From Scylla paramamosain (taxonomy: Eukaryota; Arthropoda; Malacostraca; Decapoda; Portunidae), in contig NW_026973669.1 of assembly GCF_035594125.1 (NCBI RefSeq), positions 414,001-478,000 on the forward strand: a stretch of 64,000 bases of DNA, in the 5' to 3' direction. The translations under genes were made by a program, and so were the position numbers. The notes beneath the pieces were generated by a model. It made no database searches. It was not told where the DNA came from and saw only the letters and a list, made by a program, of their open reading frames with translations. How positions within the stretch are numbered: the first letter of the stretch is position 1; each line of letters starts with the position of its first letter. This document shows, in pieces, positions 42,040 through 56,300 of this stretch.

Positions 42040-43130
42040 GTTTTCTTCATTAACTTCAGCACCATTAACGGTCTTAGATCTAATTTTCAATCTGTAGAAC
42101 ACCACCTCTACTATATTAAACCTCATCTTCTTTTCCTCACTGAAACACAGGTGTCTGAGGCAACTGACTGCAGCCCCTCTTCTGTTCCCTCCTACTTTCT
42201 CTATCCTCATTTTCAATTCAAAGCTGGATGTTACATGTATGTGCTCAACGATTTAACCTGCTCTCGTGCTTACGTTCTTGAATCTTCCAAGTTTTCCACC
42301 ATCTGGCTACGACTACAGAGGCACTCTCAAACTAAATTTGTCTGTGCTGTATATGTCTCAATTCCTCTGACAATAAAAAATTCTTTGACTAACTTCCAAA
42401 GTGGAACACGTTCTGACTCCCTTCCCTTTTGCAGATATCTCCATTCATGGAGACTTCAATGTTCACCACCAGCTTTGGATTTCCTCTCCCTTCACTGACC
42501 ATCTTGGTGAACTAGCCTTAAACTTTTCTATTCTTCACGAAATAGAGGAATTGGTGCAACACCGTACTCTGAGATACGTTAAACATTCTTGACCTTTTCC
42601 TAACCACTAATCCTTCTGCTTATGTTGTTATCCTCGAAGGAACGCAACCCTCCGTTGGGTTCCTTCCATCACAATCTCATATCTGTATCTTGTCCTACGG
42701 CCCGAATCCCTCTTCTGGATCCTCCTAATCGAAGGTGCCTCTGGTGTTTTGCCTCTGCTAGATGGGGGTACCTGAGTAGGTATTTTACTGATTTTCCTTT
42801 GAATGATTATTGCTTCCGTGTCAGAGACCCGTCTCTGTGTGCCGACTGCATAACAGAGGTTATATTATTTGGCATGGAGGCGTACATTCCTAACTCTTTT
42901 TCTCGACCTACACCTTCCTAACCTTGGTTTAAGACATCCTGTTCACGTGCTATACTCGTATATGATAGAGAAGTGGCACACAAAAGGTAGTTGAGCCCAC
43001 CATCACCAGAACCTCATGCGCTTTATATTTCTGTTCGGAACCTTGCCAAGTCCGTTATCCAAGTAGCCAAAAACTTCTTCGTTGATAGAAAGTGTCAAAA
43101 TCCCTCACGATTAGAAGGTTACAAAATATA
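42040..43130 (+). mobile_element. Jockey-like LINE (family J1, copy 3), endonuclease half
   Basis: Covers the endonuclease: VSEATDCSPSSVPSYFLYP, FSTIWLRLQRHSQTKF, HGDFNVHHQLW (GDFN motif), then [21 protein letters not shown] and VAHKR. It ends near AKNFFVDRKCQNPS-like coding. The first half of the sequence aligns with parts absent from copies 1 and 2, so together the three copies cover endonuclease to C-terminus. Confidence 0.8.
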
Positions 43131-43174
43131 GCTTATGTTATGGCGGGGGTGGGTCCAGTGGAACAAAGCCCCAA

Positions 43175-43830
43175 CTGTCTCACTATGAAAAACACATAGT
43201 ATATCATAGTATTTTCATATAGAAAGCAACTTTAACTTGAATAACAATGTATTGATGAACAGTTAGGATTAATTGTTATGATAATTAAAAAAAAAAGTCA
43301 TTTGTTGTAACACCTTATAAAGAGGGGAAAACGAAAAACTAAGTCAAACACAGTATTACTTTTAAACTGATAGCATTTGCTGATGAAGATGATAAAGTAT
43401 GATCAAATGACAACATTTACTGTACAATAAAAATATATTCTTTGTGTCATACAAAACTATAATCCTTATTTTGACGTAGACAAGTAAGCTATCTGAATGG
43501 AATGCATGCCAGAGGTAGAAAATACAATGGTAATGAGGAAAAATGTATCCTAGGATACTTGTAACAGAGATTTATGTTCTATCCAGAACTAAAAATGTAT
43601 CAGTTTGTGAGATCATATAGCAATATTTCAAATCATTTGTACTAGTTCACATCACTTCTGTTTTATCCAGCATAGAAAACTATACATAAGAAAATACACT
43701 ATCCTACGTGATCTTTAAAATTTTCATCACTATGATCTCTTTATAATGATGCTGATGATGGTTATATTTTATCACCATTCACAGATCATCACAAAACGTA
43801 CATCACAAAACCTTAAGAATTCCAATAATG
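43175..43830 (+). mobile_element. PIF/Harbinger element 3' non-coding part (copy 2, inverted)
   Basis: Reverse complement of 40857-41515 over about 650 bp. Easily checked blocks are AAATGATTTGAAATATT in copy 1 against AATATTTCAAATCATTT here, and the shared ATCCTAGGATAC near 41140 and 43550. Confidence 0.75.
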
Positions 43831-43839
43831 TATAACTAA

Positions 43840-44215
<376 letters not shown>

Positions 44216-44380
44216 GTTAGGAAGTAATGTTTGATTTTTTTTCTTCATTTCAGGAAGACAAAGTCAAAAGAGCAAGATGTAATTTAATATTACTTTAAGT
44301 TTGCACTGGAGTGTAGGCAAAGATTCATCTTGGGACAGACTCCAGTTATGACATAAGATACGGTTTTCCTTGCGCAAAAA

Positions 44381-44462
44381 ATAAATAAATAAATAAAATA
44401 AAATAAAATAAAATAAAATAAATAAATAAATAAAATGAAATGAAATAAGAAAAGAAAAGAAA
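44381..44462. repeat. (AAAT/AAAAT)n microsatellite
   Basis: Mixed tetra- and pentanucleotide units. Confidence 0.93.
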
Positions 44463-45154
44463 AAATGCATTCTGGATCTCTAAGCTTCATTGCCTTGATT
44501 TTTTTTTTTTCTTCTTTTTATAAGTTCGTAAAGAATCTGCCAGTCTGATTTGCCACCTATAGGCTTACTTACTTTTGTAGCTTCCCTTATTTCCATATGT
44601 TTGTGGCGAAATGGCACCGTCTTGTACCGCTGACGCAATTCAAGTACCGTATCATTGCTGCCGTTGGTCGCTGTTGTGGTCGCATGGCTCGAGGGACTCC
44701 ATTCTCCTCTGTTCTTGGAATAGTTCCAGGTGTCTGTTGCACTAATGATTGGCTTAAGAAGGTGACCGAATCAGATAACGTAATAGTTTCTTCAGTATAT
44801 TTGTCTGCTAATACAGAGTGTGTGTAGACTGCCGACTGAGCTGTGAGTCTCCGGTGCGAGATGTCACTCCTCAGTTCATGTCGCACACAGACGTGACATG
44901 CACCGTTCAAATACCAGCGAATGACAGATCCACGTGTAGTTCGTGGCGGCGGTGATGAAAGGGAGTGAAACAAAGTAGTGGTAATGGTGATAAAGACTCA
45001 GAGGCAACGCCTGACTAAACACAGCAATATATATTTCGGTATATGTTTGAAAATTAAAGCAATTACATACGTGATGATTATATAAGGAAGCAACAAATAC
45101 AGAAAAAAATGCATGGGTGATCGAAATACAAACCCCTAAAACACCCACACCTTA

Positions 45155-45157
<3 letters not shown>
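44463..45157. other. Unassigned
   Basis: Overlapping open frames on both strands at 44590-44970 have no recognisable product. Confidence 0.4.

Positions 45158-45196
<39 letters not shown>
45158..45196. repeat. (CA)n microsatellite
   Basis: A pure CA run. Confidence 0.96.
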
Positions 45197-45198
<2 letters not shown>

Positions 45199-45467
45199 AG
45201 CAAGAGGTGGTGTGCATGACAAGGGTGTGAGAAGAGAGACCGGCTGTCCGTTCAGCACATCCACTCCAAGACTGGAATATCGCGCACCCTTGGAGTTCTT
45301 TGCGTGTTTATGTTGCGAACTGGGCCATAGCTTGCTGTTTACCTCCCCTCCCCCCCCCCCAACACGCACACCTCACCTGGTCAGTGAGCAATGCACGGCT
45401 GATTTTTTTTTTTTTTTTTTTTTGCTACACTTCATTGTACTTAGGGAACTCACCTGCTCCGTGCAAC

Positions 45468-45468
<1 letters not shown>

Positions 45469-45541
<73 letters not shown>
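45469..45541. repeat. (ATT)n microsatellite
   Basis: About 24 ATT units, followed by a few ACT units. Confidence 0.96.
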
Positions 45542-45542
<1 letters not shown>

Positions 45543-45668
45543 TACTACTAATTATTATTATTGTTATTATTAACACTAAGACTCTAACAACATCAGGAGA
45601 CAGTTTTCTATACTGAGCGACTAATATTTTTGAAAATCACAGGAAGTGGTCTGGCTTTAGAGAGACTG

Positions 45669-45671
<3 letters not shown>

Positions 45672-45723
<52 letters not shown>
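45672..45723. repeat. (CA)n microsatellite
   Basis: A pure CA run following a short CT stretch. Confidence 0.96.
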
Positions 45724-45724
<1 letters not shown>

Positions 45725-46233
45725 TATTGACATTAGCTTATGTCTTATACAAGACAAACATTTGGTGCAAATGAATGATGTAGTTAATACGATATATGAA
45801 TGAGACGAAAACTTGTTCCTGAGGAGCAGCGGGGACCTTGTGTGAGCAGCACTGTGCTTGTGTGGGCTTTCTTCTATACGTAGCTGAGGGGTGGCCGCTC
45901 CATTTCGTTCTCTCAGAGCGACGCGAACAAGTAAACGGGAGGCATATTTCCCAACTATATACTGGTTCGTCAAGGGCGCTCGAGCGCCCCCTGCCACTTC
46001 AGGGTTAGGTCAGGTCAGTTAGACTGAAGATAATAATCTTTAAATAACATTGTACGGGAATAAAAAAAAAAAATACTATGGTTAGTTTTAGAACTACACC
46101 CGATAGTCATCCCAGACAGGCAGATAGTTTGGAAAAGTCTCCATCAAGAGCATCCTCAGCTGATCATTTACGTTTCGTTTTGTAACCGATCGCGACAGTG
46201 TACGAGTAGCAGCAGGGGCTGGTGAAGTAGACT

Positions 46234-46243
46234 GTGTTTGTGT

Positions 46244-46292
<49 letters not shown>

Positions 46293-46334
46293 ATAGCACT
46301 TTGTAAGTCAGAATGAGTCCGTCCTTACCACAGA

Positions 46335-46362
<28 letters not shown>
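46234..46362. repeat. Two (GT)n arrays around a duplicated exon tail
   Basis: GT runs at about 46234-46290 and 46335-46362 flank the 44-bp duplicate at 46291-46334. Confidence 0.94.
46291..46334 (-). repeat. Duplicate of the METTL27-like terminal exon tail
   Basis: On the minus strand it encodes CGKDGLILTYKVL and a stop, the same peptide as the true last exon. The duplicate uses CTC and CTA-TAG where the original uses CTT and TTG-TAA, so all coding differences are synonymous or stop-for-stop. Confidence 0.85.
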
Positions 46363-46366
<4 letters not shown>

Positions 46367-46370
46367 AGTG

Positions 46371-46465
46371 TTACAACACTTTGTAAGTCAGAATAAGTCC
46401 GTCCTTACCACAGAAGTAATCAGGGACCACTTTCCGTGATACCTGTAAGGATAAAGCGTACGGTT

Positions 46466-46537
<72 letters not shown>

Positions 46538-46650
46538 CTTCGTCCAGTAGCTTCTTTCCTCCAGACTGGCCAGATGAGGCTCCAGTTTGTCTCTGTAAGC
46601 CTCGACAGTCACCAGGTTTTCCTTTCTCATCACGATCACCACCAAGCCAC
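46371..46650 (-). CDS. METTL27-like methyltransferase gene, last two exons
   Basis: Exon 46650-46538 follows acceptor CCCGCAG and encodes GLVVIVMRKENLVTVEAYRD then KLEPHLASLEERSYWTK, ending at donor AAG then GTAAGA. Exon 46442-46371 follows acceptor CCTTACAG, and encodes VSRKVVPDYFCGKDGLILTY then KVL and TAA. From memory, the order (a GG-VVI strand after the methyltransferase core, then YRDKLEP, then VVPDYF, then a closing strand TYKVL) matches the C-terminus of METTL27/WBSCR27-type S-adenosylmethionine-dependent methyltransferases. The catalytic core lies in upstream exons I did not find. Phase 0 at the junction. Intact and probably functional; the substrate is unknown. Confidence 0.65.
46469..46534. 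repeat. (CT)n microsatellite filling a METTL27-like intron
   Basis: 66 bp of pure CT within a 95-nt intron (46443-46537). It reads as GA on the transcript, running almost directly from the GTAAGAG donor. Confidence 0.95.
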
Positions 46651-46817
46651 CTGCGGGAGGGAGGAGGAGGCAGGGTGCACAAAGGCTGAATTAAAAACTA
46701 TTTCATTCTATTCTTTTTGCTTTGTTTTCAATTATGGTTACAGTAGGATTTTTCTTTTTTACGATTACTACTATTACTATTTTTCTATTGCTATTATATA
46801 TGTGAGATGTCAATAAC

Positions 46818-46869
46818 AACGACAACAACAACAACAACAACAACAATAATAATAATAGTAATAATAATA

Positions 46870-46946
<77 letters not shown>
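46818..46946. repeat. (AAC)n then (AAT)n microsatellite
   Basis: AAC units pass into AAT units with AGT interruptions. Confidence 0.95.
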
Positions 46947-46948
<2 letters not shown>

Positions 46949-49651
46949 GTCTACTACCGTTATAGCTACTACTTGCGATATCCTTGTATGTATGTGTGTG
47001 TATGATGTGCAATGTACGACAGTTTTTTTTTTTTTTTTTTCGACTCTACAGCCATTCCCGGTGTCGTAGGTTTTAGTGACCAGCTAGTTTCCAGTGACCA
47101 AGTGCGCGCGCAGCCCTATTTTCACTACCAGACTTATGGCTTATTTACTCCCCAGCCACGGCAACGCACAGACCTCCCTGGACCCACTCTTAAGGACATT
47201 CATTTTATTTTCAGCGTTGTCCGAGATCCGTTAGCTATGTCGCGTTTTTTTTAATATATCATTTTTTTTTTTTTTAATTGGAATTCAGGTATTTAGGTTA
47301 CCAAACCATTCAGTACTAAAAATAGTTCGGGTTTTAACATAGTAGGACACTAATCTAACCTACCATTACCGAAACTAACCTAAATGATGCGTAGCAGTAC
47401 CTAACCTAACCTAACATTACCTAACCTACATGACATTTCTACTACTATTGTTGCCGAAAGGTGTCGGTTGAAGTTTGTGCGTTGCCGTGGGTAGGAGTGG
47501 ATGCGTCGTACATCTGACAGTAAAAATAGGCTGCGCACGCACTTGGTCACGAAATTAACTGGTCACTTGAACCTACTACACCGGATGCGTCCCTTAAATT
47601 AAAGTCAGTCAGCTACGCGCTCTCTCAAGGCGTGTTCTTGTTATAGCCTGCGTTCTTAAACATGGTGTTTGTATTTACTAATGTAGCCGTTTTCGATTTT
47701 TTAAATACTTTTCCAGTTCCGCGCTTCGGGTTAGGTCGATCAAACCCGAAGAATCGTATTGGAAATGTTGGGAAGAACTATCCCTCCCCAACAGCAAACC
47801 CTGATGATATTCACCAGTCTTATACAACGGAAAGTTTTGTTAAAAAAAAAAAAAAAAAACTAAAACTTACCAAAATATTCCTGTGCAAAAGAGAAAAATG
47901 TATGCATCCTCTAAATTAATAGATTTCGGCTTGCGATTTTTTTTTTTTTTTTTTTTTTTTTACGGCCAGCATCCAATACTTGACAAGTTCTGGTATTATT
48001 TTACTTTTTTTTTTTTCAAGAGTCCCAGCATGGCTATTCTTACCCTTATCAGGTAGAGCTCATTCTGTGTATTGTGAACCCCATATACATCCATATAATG
48101 CTTACAGCATTTTTTTTTTTTTTTTTTTTTTTTTGTTTAATTAGGTTGTTAGGTTTAATTTAGTTATGGGGGGTTTATTTTTTTACTGATATTGTTTCTA
48201 GAGCAAGCACGTTTGTATGAGGGTAAAGAAAATATCAGCAATACTATTATGATTCCCATTAATCAAATATTATAAAACCTCCCACTTGTCTCTTGGACGG
48301 CAATTCCGCTGCCCTCGACATAGGTGTGTGCACTTTAAAATTTCTAAGTAACTAGATAGATTTTCACGTTTCTTTTAATGCTGTACATAAAGGAATAACT
48401 CACGGGTCTCCACATATACGTTCAGTGAGAAGCGCTCTCTGTTAACTATATTACAAGCCTAAATAGCTCCACCCTTCGCCTCCGGTCAAGCCTCTCGCGC
48501 GATCGCTCCGAACATCACAATACAATCATATATTTCTTCAATATTATGTGTTGTATAATTATTCTGAGGCATGTATGGATAGATCAACTCTTTCCTTAGC
48601 TGCAAGGAAAATGTAAAAATCGGTCTGTTAGATTAGAAATAACAAAATTCGGCAACTTTTCCTCATCGTTGAGGAAACCAGAACTGCCGACCTATGCGGA
48701 AAGCCTAGTATTTGCTAACCCGATGTTGGGGCCTGCTTTCATTGTTTAAATGAACGCGACCGTAGCGTTAGTAGAACCAAATTGGGTTTACTGCTTCGAA
48801 ATTACTAATACGACGTTTGAAAAGCGGGTCTCTGCATTAACAAGATTTCTACTTTAATTAAGAGGAAAAACACACATGAGAACTCGGGTAATCATTACTG
48901 AATATGGACCGCAGCGCGGCAGCGGGCTTGACAGTGCCCCCTATAGGCCCGATTTTTTAAACGCGGTGTTAGTAGCTACTAATACTAGTGTAGCTGATTC
49001 TTAGTACCTCTCGTTTTTAAACCATGGTATTAGTGTCAACTGGTTGGAGACACCACAGGTTCCTATAATAATTGTTGGTGTGTCCTACCCCTCCCCAACA
49101 AATTGAGTTATGTTAAAAGTATGACAGTATATCAATATATTTCTGTACTAAAGGAAAATAGTATCCATCATCGGGTGCCTTTACCCTTGTAAGTTATGTT
49201 CGTTTACATTATGCGGATCATCCCCCACACTGATAGAGCTGTTGACTTCCATGACTTATACAAGGTTTGTAGCATGTTCATATACTAATTGCAACAAAAA
49301 AAAAATTTTTTTTTGATGCATTAAATTTTAATTATTCTTGGTCAGAAACATGTTATATGCACTAACTGGCATTTATCAAATCTGGGCTAACAAACAGCAC
49401 TACCCATAAAATGGGGAAAAAAAAAAAACCGTATTTACTTAAACTGTATATAGCGCATCATATTCAAAATGTGAAATTTTGAACTGGTTTGCAAGATAGG
49501 CTATATATGCTACAGGTGTAGGAGATTGTAGGCTACGCAGTGGCTGGTGAGTTGGTTATTATTTCTTGGCATGTACGTACATCTCACCAATTTCAGTATA
49601 ATGTCACTATGGTAATATTCTAGAGACCTTTCCTGCTGTTGTTACTGATTC
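46947..49651. other. Unassigned 2.7-kb stretch, expected location of METTL27-like upstream exons
   Basis: No methyltransferase exon was recognised on the minus strand. Long poly-T tracts occur near 47025, 47938-47961 and 48113-48134. CCTAA pentamers cluster at 47400-47430. Confidence 0.4.
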
Positions 49652-49779
49652 TTTTAGTTCCATTCTTTCGCAGGCACATCTGAATAGTGTTGTGGGGTTA
49701 CAGGGGAGGTGGCATTTCCCGCCCACTCTGTTTCGTTTTACGCTTATTCAGATGTGTCTGCGAAAGAATGGAACTAAAA
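49652..49779. repeat. Inverted repeat (35-bp arms, 58-bp loop)
   Basis: Arms 49652-49686 and 49745-49779 are complementary with one mismatch; the left arm contains TTAGTTCCATTCTTTCGCAG. Weaker pairing extends outward by about 15 bp. It could be a small foldback or MITE. Confidence 0.8.
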
Positions 49780-50133
49780 CAACTAATAATAATGGTTGGA
49801 AAGGACTCTAAAAAATTATTACCACTTTTCCAGATTGATTTTTATATTCCTGTGAATTAATCTCCCAATCGCCTGATTCCAAATTAGTAGTTGGGAACTA
49901 AGAAACATTTCTAGTATAGTTTTGAAAACGCTTGAAATATTTAATTGCATACATTTGCAGCATATCTAGAACTCCTTGATTTTGTACATCAAGCTGAGGT
50001 GAGGCTTCCTACAGTTTTTTCCCAGAGACCGGCAAACTCTGTTCACATACCTACCTCTCTGAGGAGGCTCTCATCTGCCTGTACACTCCAACTACTAGAA
50101 ATTAGAAGATGTACAGCCCCAACAGAAAAATTG

Positions 50134-50136
<3 letters not shown>
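49780..50136. other. Unassigned
   Basis: A short open frame at 49945-50136 is not supported by splice sites or similarity. Confidence 0.4.

Positions 50137-50211
<75 letters not shown>
50137..50211. repeat. (AT)n microsatellite
   Basis: A pure AT run. Confidence 0.97.
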
Positions 50212-51911
<1,700 letters not shown>

Positions 51912-51979
<68 letters not shown>

Positions 51980-52005
51980 ACTACTACTACTACTACTACT
52001 ACTAC

Positions 52006-52045
<40 letters not shown>

Positions 52046-52200
52046 TTTAACACCAATTACTGGTTCTAATGTTACCAACAGCACCAGCAACACTACTACT
52101 AATTCTACCATTACTACTAATTCCAGCATTACTAATTCCTTTACTACTAATGCCACTACTACTATTACTACTATTACTACTACTACTACTACTACTACTG
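51912..52200. repeat. Compound trinucleotide array (TGC)n(TAC)n(TAA)n with a decayed TAC tail
   Basis: About 22 TGC units, about 9 TAC units and about 12 TAA units in sequence, then degenerate ACT/ATT units and a clean (ACT)n at 52165-52198. Confidence 0.93.
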
Positions 52201-52459
52201 ACCTGGTTTGGTGGCGCTTATCATATCCTCCACACTCGTAAGAGCCAGATGGCTCTCCCCAAACGCCCCCACCACTGCCACAGCATCATAGGTTCCTGCA
52301 GGGCGTGAGGAGCGTGGTCAGGTATGCACAATTCATTTCAATTCAATTCATTATTTTATTGTTGAAATCAACCACATGTCAACCAACAAAAGGACTGTTA
52401 TAAAGACAGCGCATGAGGCGGCACCACAGTATGGATGTATCATAAATGCATAAATGCAT

Positions 52460-52536
52460 ATGATGATAATAATAATAATAATATAATAATTAAAATAATA
52501 ATAACTATAACAATAACAATAACAGCAATAGCATTG

Positions 52537-52570
<34 letters not shown>

Positions 52571-52575
52571 TAATA
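52460..52575. repeat. Interrupted (AAT)n microsatellite
   Basis: Two AAT blocks separated by AACAAT and AGCAAT units. Confidence 0.92.
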
Positions 52576-52759
52576 ATAAAATATCAAAGATAATAGTAAT
52601 GATCATATTATTTTATATAATGTCAATGTTCACTTTACTCACAAACTAGTTTACTTGTCTAAAGAATAAAAATGTTAGTATTAAAGGAAATAATAGTCAT
52701 GATAATAATATTATTATAATATAATGTCAGCGTTCACTTTGCTCACTCGCTACCTGAAT

Positions 52760-53295
52760 TGGAGGAAATTGGATTAGACAGAATTTATGTGTCTGGAGAC
52801 TAATGGGTCAGCGAATTGTTTCATCATGGAGGACACATTAAACATACCAGTTTTCCGGAATTTAGGTGGCTTAAGACAGTCCATGATGTAGTGGCGGTGT
52901 GTTTGTTCTTTCTCCACACAGCTTGCACTCAGTACTGACAATTTTTCCATTGCATTTTGTTGTGTTCCTGTCATGGACGTCTTCATCTAGCTGTATCCCA
53001 TTCGCAATCTTGAGTAAGAAGTCTGCAGTTGCTTGGTGTGCATTCGGAGAGTAACGCAATCCGGTGGTTTCCCGTCAGTTAGGTCGAGGTACCGCCTCAA
53101 GAATGGCTTCTCATGTGCGTATGTGGCGATGTAGGTAATGTAGTTCTCCACCTCTCGCTTCCTGACGATGAGCTTGAGTTGGGCAGTAAGTCTTGACAGG
53201 TGATAGGCTCGTCCTGTTCGCACCTTTGTTTTGCCAGCCTGTCAGCCTCTTTATTTCCACTGATGTTACAGCATGGTACGTTGGCCACCATCTAT
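52760..53295 (-). mobile_element. LINE N1 (RNase H-bearing), 3' portion
   Basis: Minus strand: CNISGNKEADRLAKQ (end of RNase H, with the conserved GNxxAD), then in another frame YLDLTDGKP, RLRMGYS, CKLCGE and LHHGLS-like blocks of the C-terminal zinc-binding region. It is the likely continuation of the N1 sequence at 58620-61110, separated by the plus-strand LINE N2. Confidence 0.6.
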
Positions 53296-53370
53296 AATAT
53301 CGTTGATGTTCCCACAGATGGAGTTTACAACCTACCAGTGCTTGCGAGCATCTCCCAATATGCCCACCTA

Positions 53371-56300
53371 GTGAGAACCGCCTTGTCGTGATAGGGGGCT
53401 TGCGTGTCCCTATGACGTGGTGAGTGAGGCTAGAGGGGGCTTCGGTCCCTGCTCTGCCCTACGTAGGGGGAGAGGGCTACCCATGCCAACAAGGTAGATG
53501 GTTCCCAGTTAGGCTGCCAGTACAGGTCAATGATGCCACTCACCAGAGGGGCCACCATTTGAGGTCGTCCTGTATTGGATGGTTGAGTGTCTGGGCTGGG
53601 ATGCCTTATTGGGGGGAGGTGTTAGTTCTGTCGTGGACAAACTTTTGAATCATGAGAGGCCACTTTTTAAAATGCATGGCCCTCATGTGGATAAGGAACC
53701 CCATCCACGGCAGGCAACGCTCACCTCTCTAGTAATAGACGGTTTCTCTTGGCCTCTGGAGCCATTTTATTATTATAATATGTATATGGGTAAAAATAAA
53801 AACTCGTCTGGGCGGTCGACCAGGCCCTCGAGACGTCACCCTCTGGTCGTAATGGTGATGTGTAGGCAACAGTTTGTACTCACCATGGGAAGCTGTTGCT
53901 TTCCATGGTGGAAGACCCCTTGGGTCAGTTCTTAATTCTTTATCATCATCAGTGTTTATGCCTCATCAGTGTCTAAGCCTATGTCTTATCGTGCTACCCA
54001 CTCGGTTTTTAATTCTTTTGGAATTGTTCTCTATATCCATCTGGAGTACAATGGCCAAAGATACTTTTGAAGTAACTAATTTTCTACATCATGGAAACAA
54101 CTGCTGAGGTCATTCGATCAAGCAATGCAGTTGATAGCGAAAATGACTATTGTTCTAAAGTTTTTGATGACGCTGAGGAATGTGCTTCCAAAGTTCGCCA
54201 GACACCTACACCTTACTGGTTTGTAACATACTATAGGGAAGGTCGAGGAAACTTTATTCACGCTGCCAAATATCTAGAAAGGATGACTGGAGTCCTCCCT
54301 ACAATTAACATCAAGAAATATGGCAAAGATGTACTGATCAGATTTAACTAAAGATGTACTAAAGATTTAACACAGACAATGATGCTCCCCATCTATCTTA
54401 CCCTTCTGTTGGGATCTTCGAATCTATCAAGTCACGTAAAATATTCAGTTACTGCAAAGGACGCATTTACAACCAGGATACATACGAATTCTCAGAAGAT
54501 GACATCCTTCAGTTACGTACTGATAATGTTTATTGAGTGGCCAAACTTAAAGGTAATAGTAATATAATCGTGCTCACTCTCTATGGTTCTTTTCTCGCTG
54601 ACTGTATTAAAAATGATCCTCTTTCCTTTCCAGTAAAGGCATTCGTTGACCGTCCTCTACAATATTATGGATGTTATGAGCTCGGTCAAGAAAGGAAGAA
54701 CTGTCCAAACCATCCCCGATGCGGTCACTGCTCAGCCCTTGACTCACATCCTACTCCTGAATGCGAATTAGAATCTAATTGCTTCTACTGTAGGGAGACT
54801 CACCCGCTACGTTCTCGACAATGCAAGAGCATTGTCTTGAGCAGAACATTTTTCATCTGGCTAATTATCAGTTCATTACTCTTGGTTGTGCCAGTCAGTA
54901 ACTTCTTTTTCAACAAAAAGATGATGGGAAAAAGACCTATGCCTCTTCCCTCCATTCTAGTTTGACCTCCTCTACCATAGGAACCTTCCCGCCTTTCTCA
55001 ACCACCAACTATTTCCTCTCATTCTTGTGAGAGTATCACTCCATCAATTATCTCGTCAGCAAATTTAATGTTTTGGAAAGTGTAAGCTCCTCTGCACCTT
55101 CAGCAAAGCCCTCCACTACATCAACAAAGCTCTCCACTGAAGCTTTACCAGATGCATCACGAACTCCTTGTACAGGAGTTCATATTGCAGATGTCCACGT
55201 CTCAATGGATGCTCATCCACGAACGATCCCCAAGACTTTTAAACCTCCACAGACAAATACAAACAAGTCTCCAAACTCCCTACGCAGTCCCATCAAAAAA
55301 ATTCCCTGAGGTCTGCTGAGTCCCTAGACTCAACGGGTGTCCCCCTAGAAAGATCCCTGAGGGAGAGTCAGATGACCCTGAGACAGACATAACTATTCAA
55401 AGCGATTCTTCCACGTCCAAAATGAATATAGAAGGTTTCTCTGCCCCTCTTCCCGATAGGTCCTCCAAGAGCGTTACTATGCTGTCTTTTATCGAGGAAT
55501 CCTCTTTGTCCTCCGATCTTTTCAGGAGTTTCAGAGATGCGTGTGCAGGTACCTATCCCCAAACCAGTTACTCAATATCAGGTTTCTGCTCCTATAACCA
55601 TCGTAGGACCAGATAAACCTCATAGCCCAAGTAAGGTACCTAGTCAGGTTGACAAAGAGAAACTTCTTTCTGGGGCTTCCCTGAGAAACCCCTCTAAGTA
55701 GTAATATTCAAGATTGTGCAGTGGAATTGTCGCAGTTTGCGTGCCTCCTTGGAGAAAATCCGGGATAGGTTTTTTCCTGTTTGTATTTATTTACAAGAGA
55801 CAATGCTCGGAGAATCCACTCACTTTAGTCCTCTTGCTTTCTTCATGGTTTCTTCTCCACTCCTATTCCTGCTCTAGGCCACCATGGTGGCACTGCCATC
55901 TTTGTTCGCGTATCAGTCTGCAGATTCACTCGCCACGGCACATTGTTGCTGTTAAGATTTATATAACCGTTTTTGTGTGCTGTCTTTATCTGCCTTCCAG
56001 AGTTCTTATTGAGAGAAATGAGCTTGATAACTTTTTTAAATGCTCTTCCCTCTTCTCTTCTTTTATTGGGTGACTTCAGTGGTCTCCATCCTTTGTGGGA
56101 TGACGCTGTCAACCCTTGTGGTCTTTTACGCGCTTCTTTTATCGACGATTCAAAATTAGATTTTAAACTGGAGATAGTGCCCACTTTCATAGCCAAACCG
56201 GTATTTTATAACAATAGATCTTTCTTTCTGTACCAGAAATGACTTTCTTGATTATAATTGGACTGTTTTACCAGATTTATATGGAAGCAATCAGTTCCCA

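Noticed and set aside
44587..44973. 128-residue minus-strand frame with a shorter plus-strand frame opposite
   Set aside because: No recognisable domain, no splice context and overlapping frames on both strands.
45974..45989. 16-bp perfect palindrome GGGCGCTCGAGCGCCC
   Set aside because: Single short palindrome without context; expected by chance in tens of kilobases of GC-mixed DNA.
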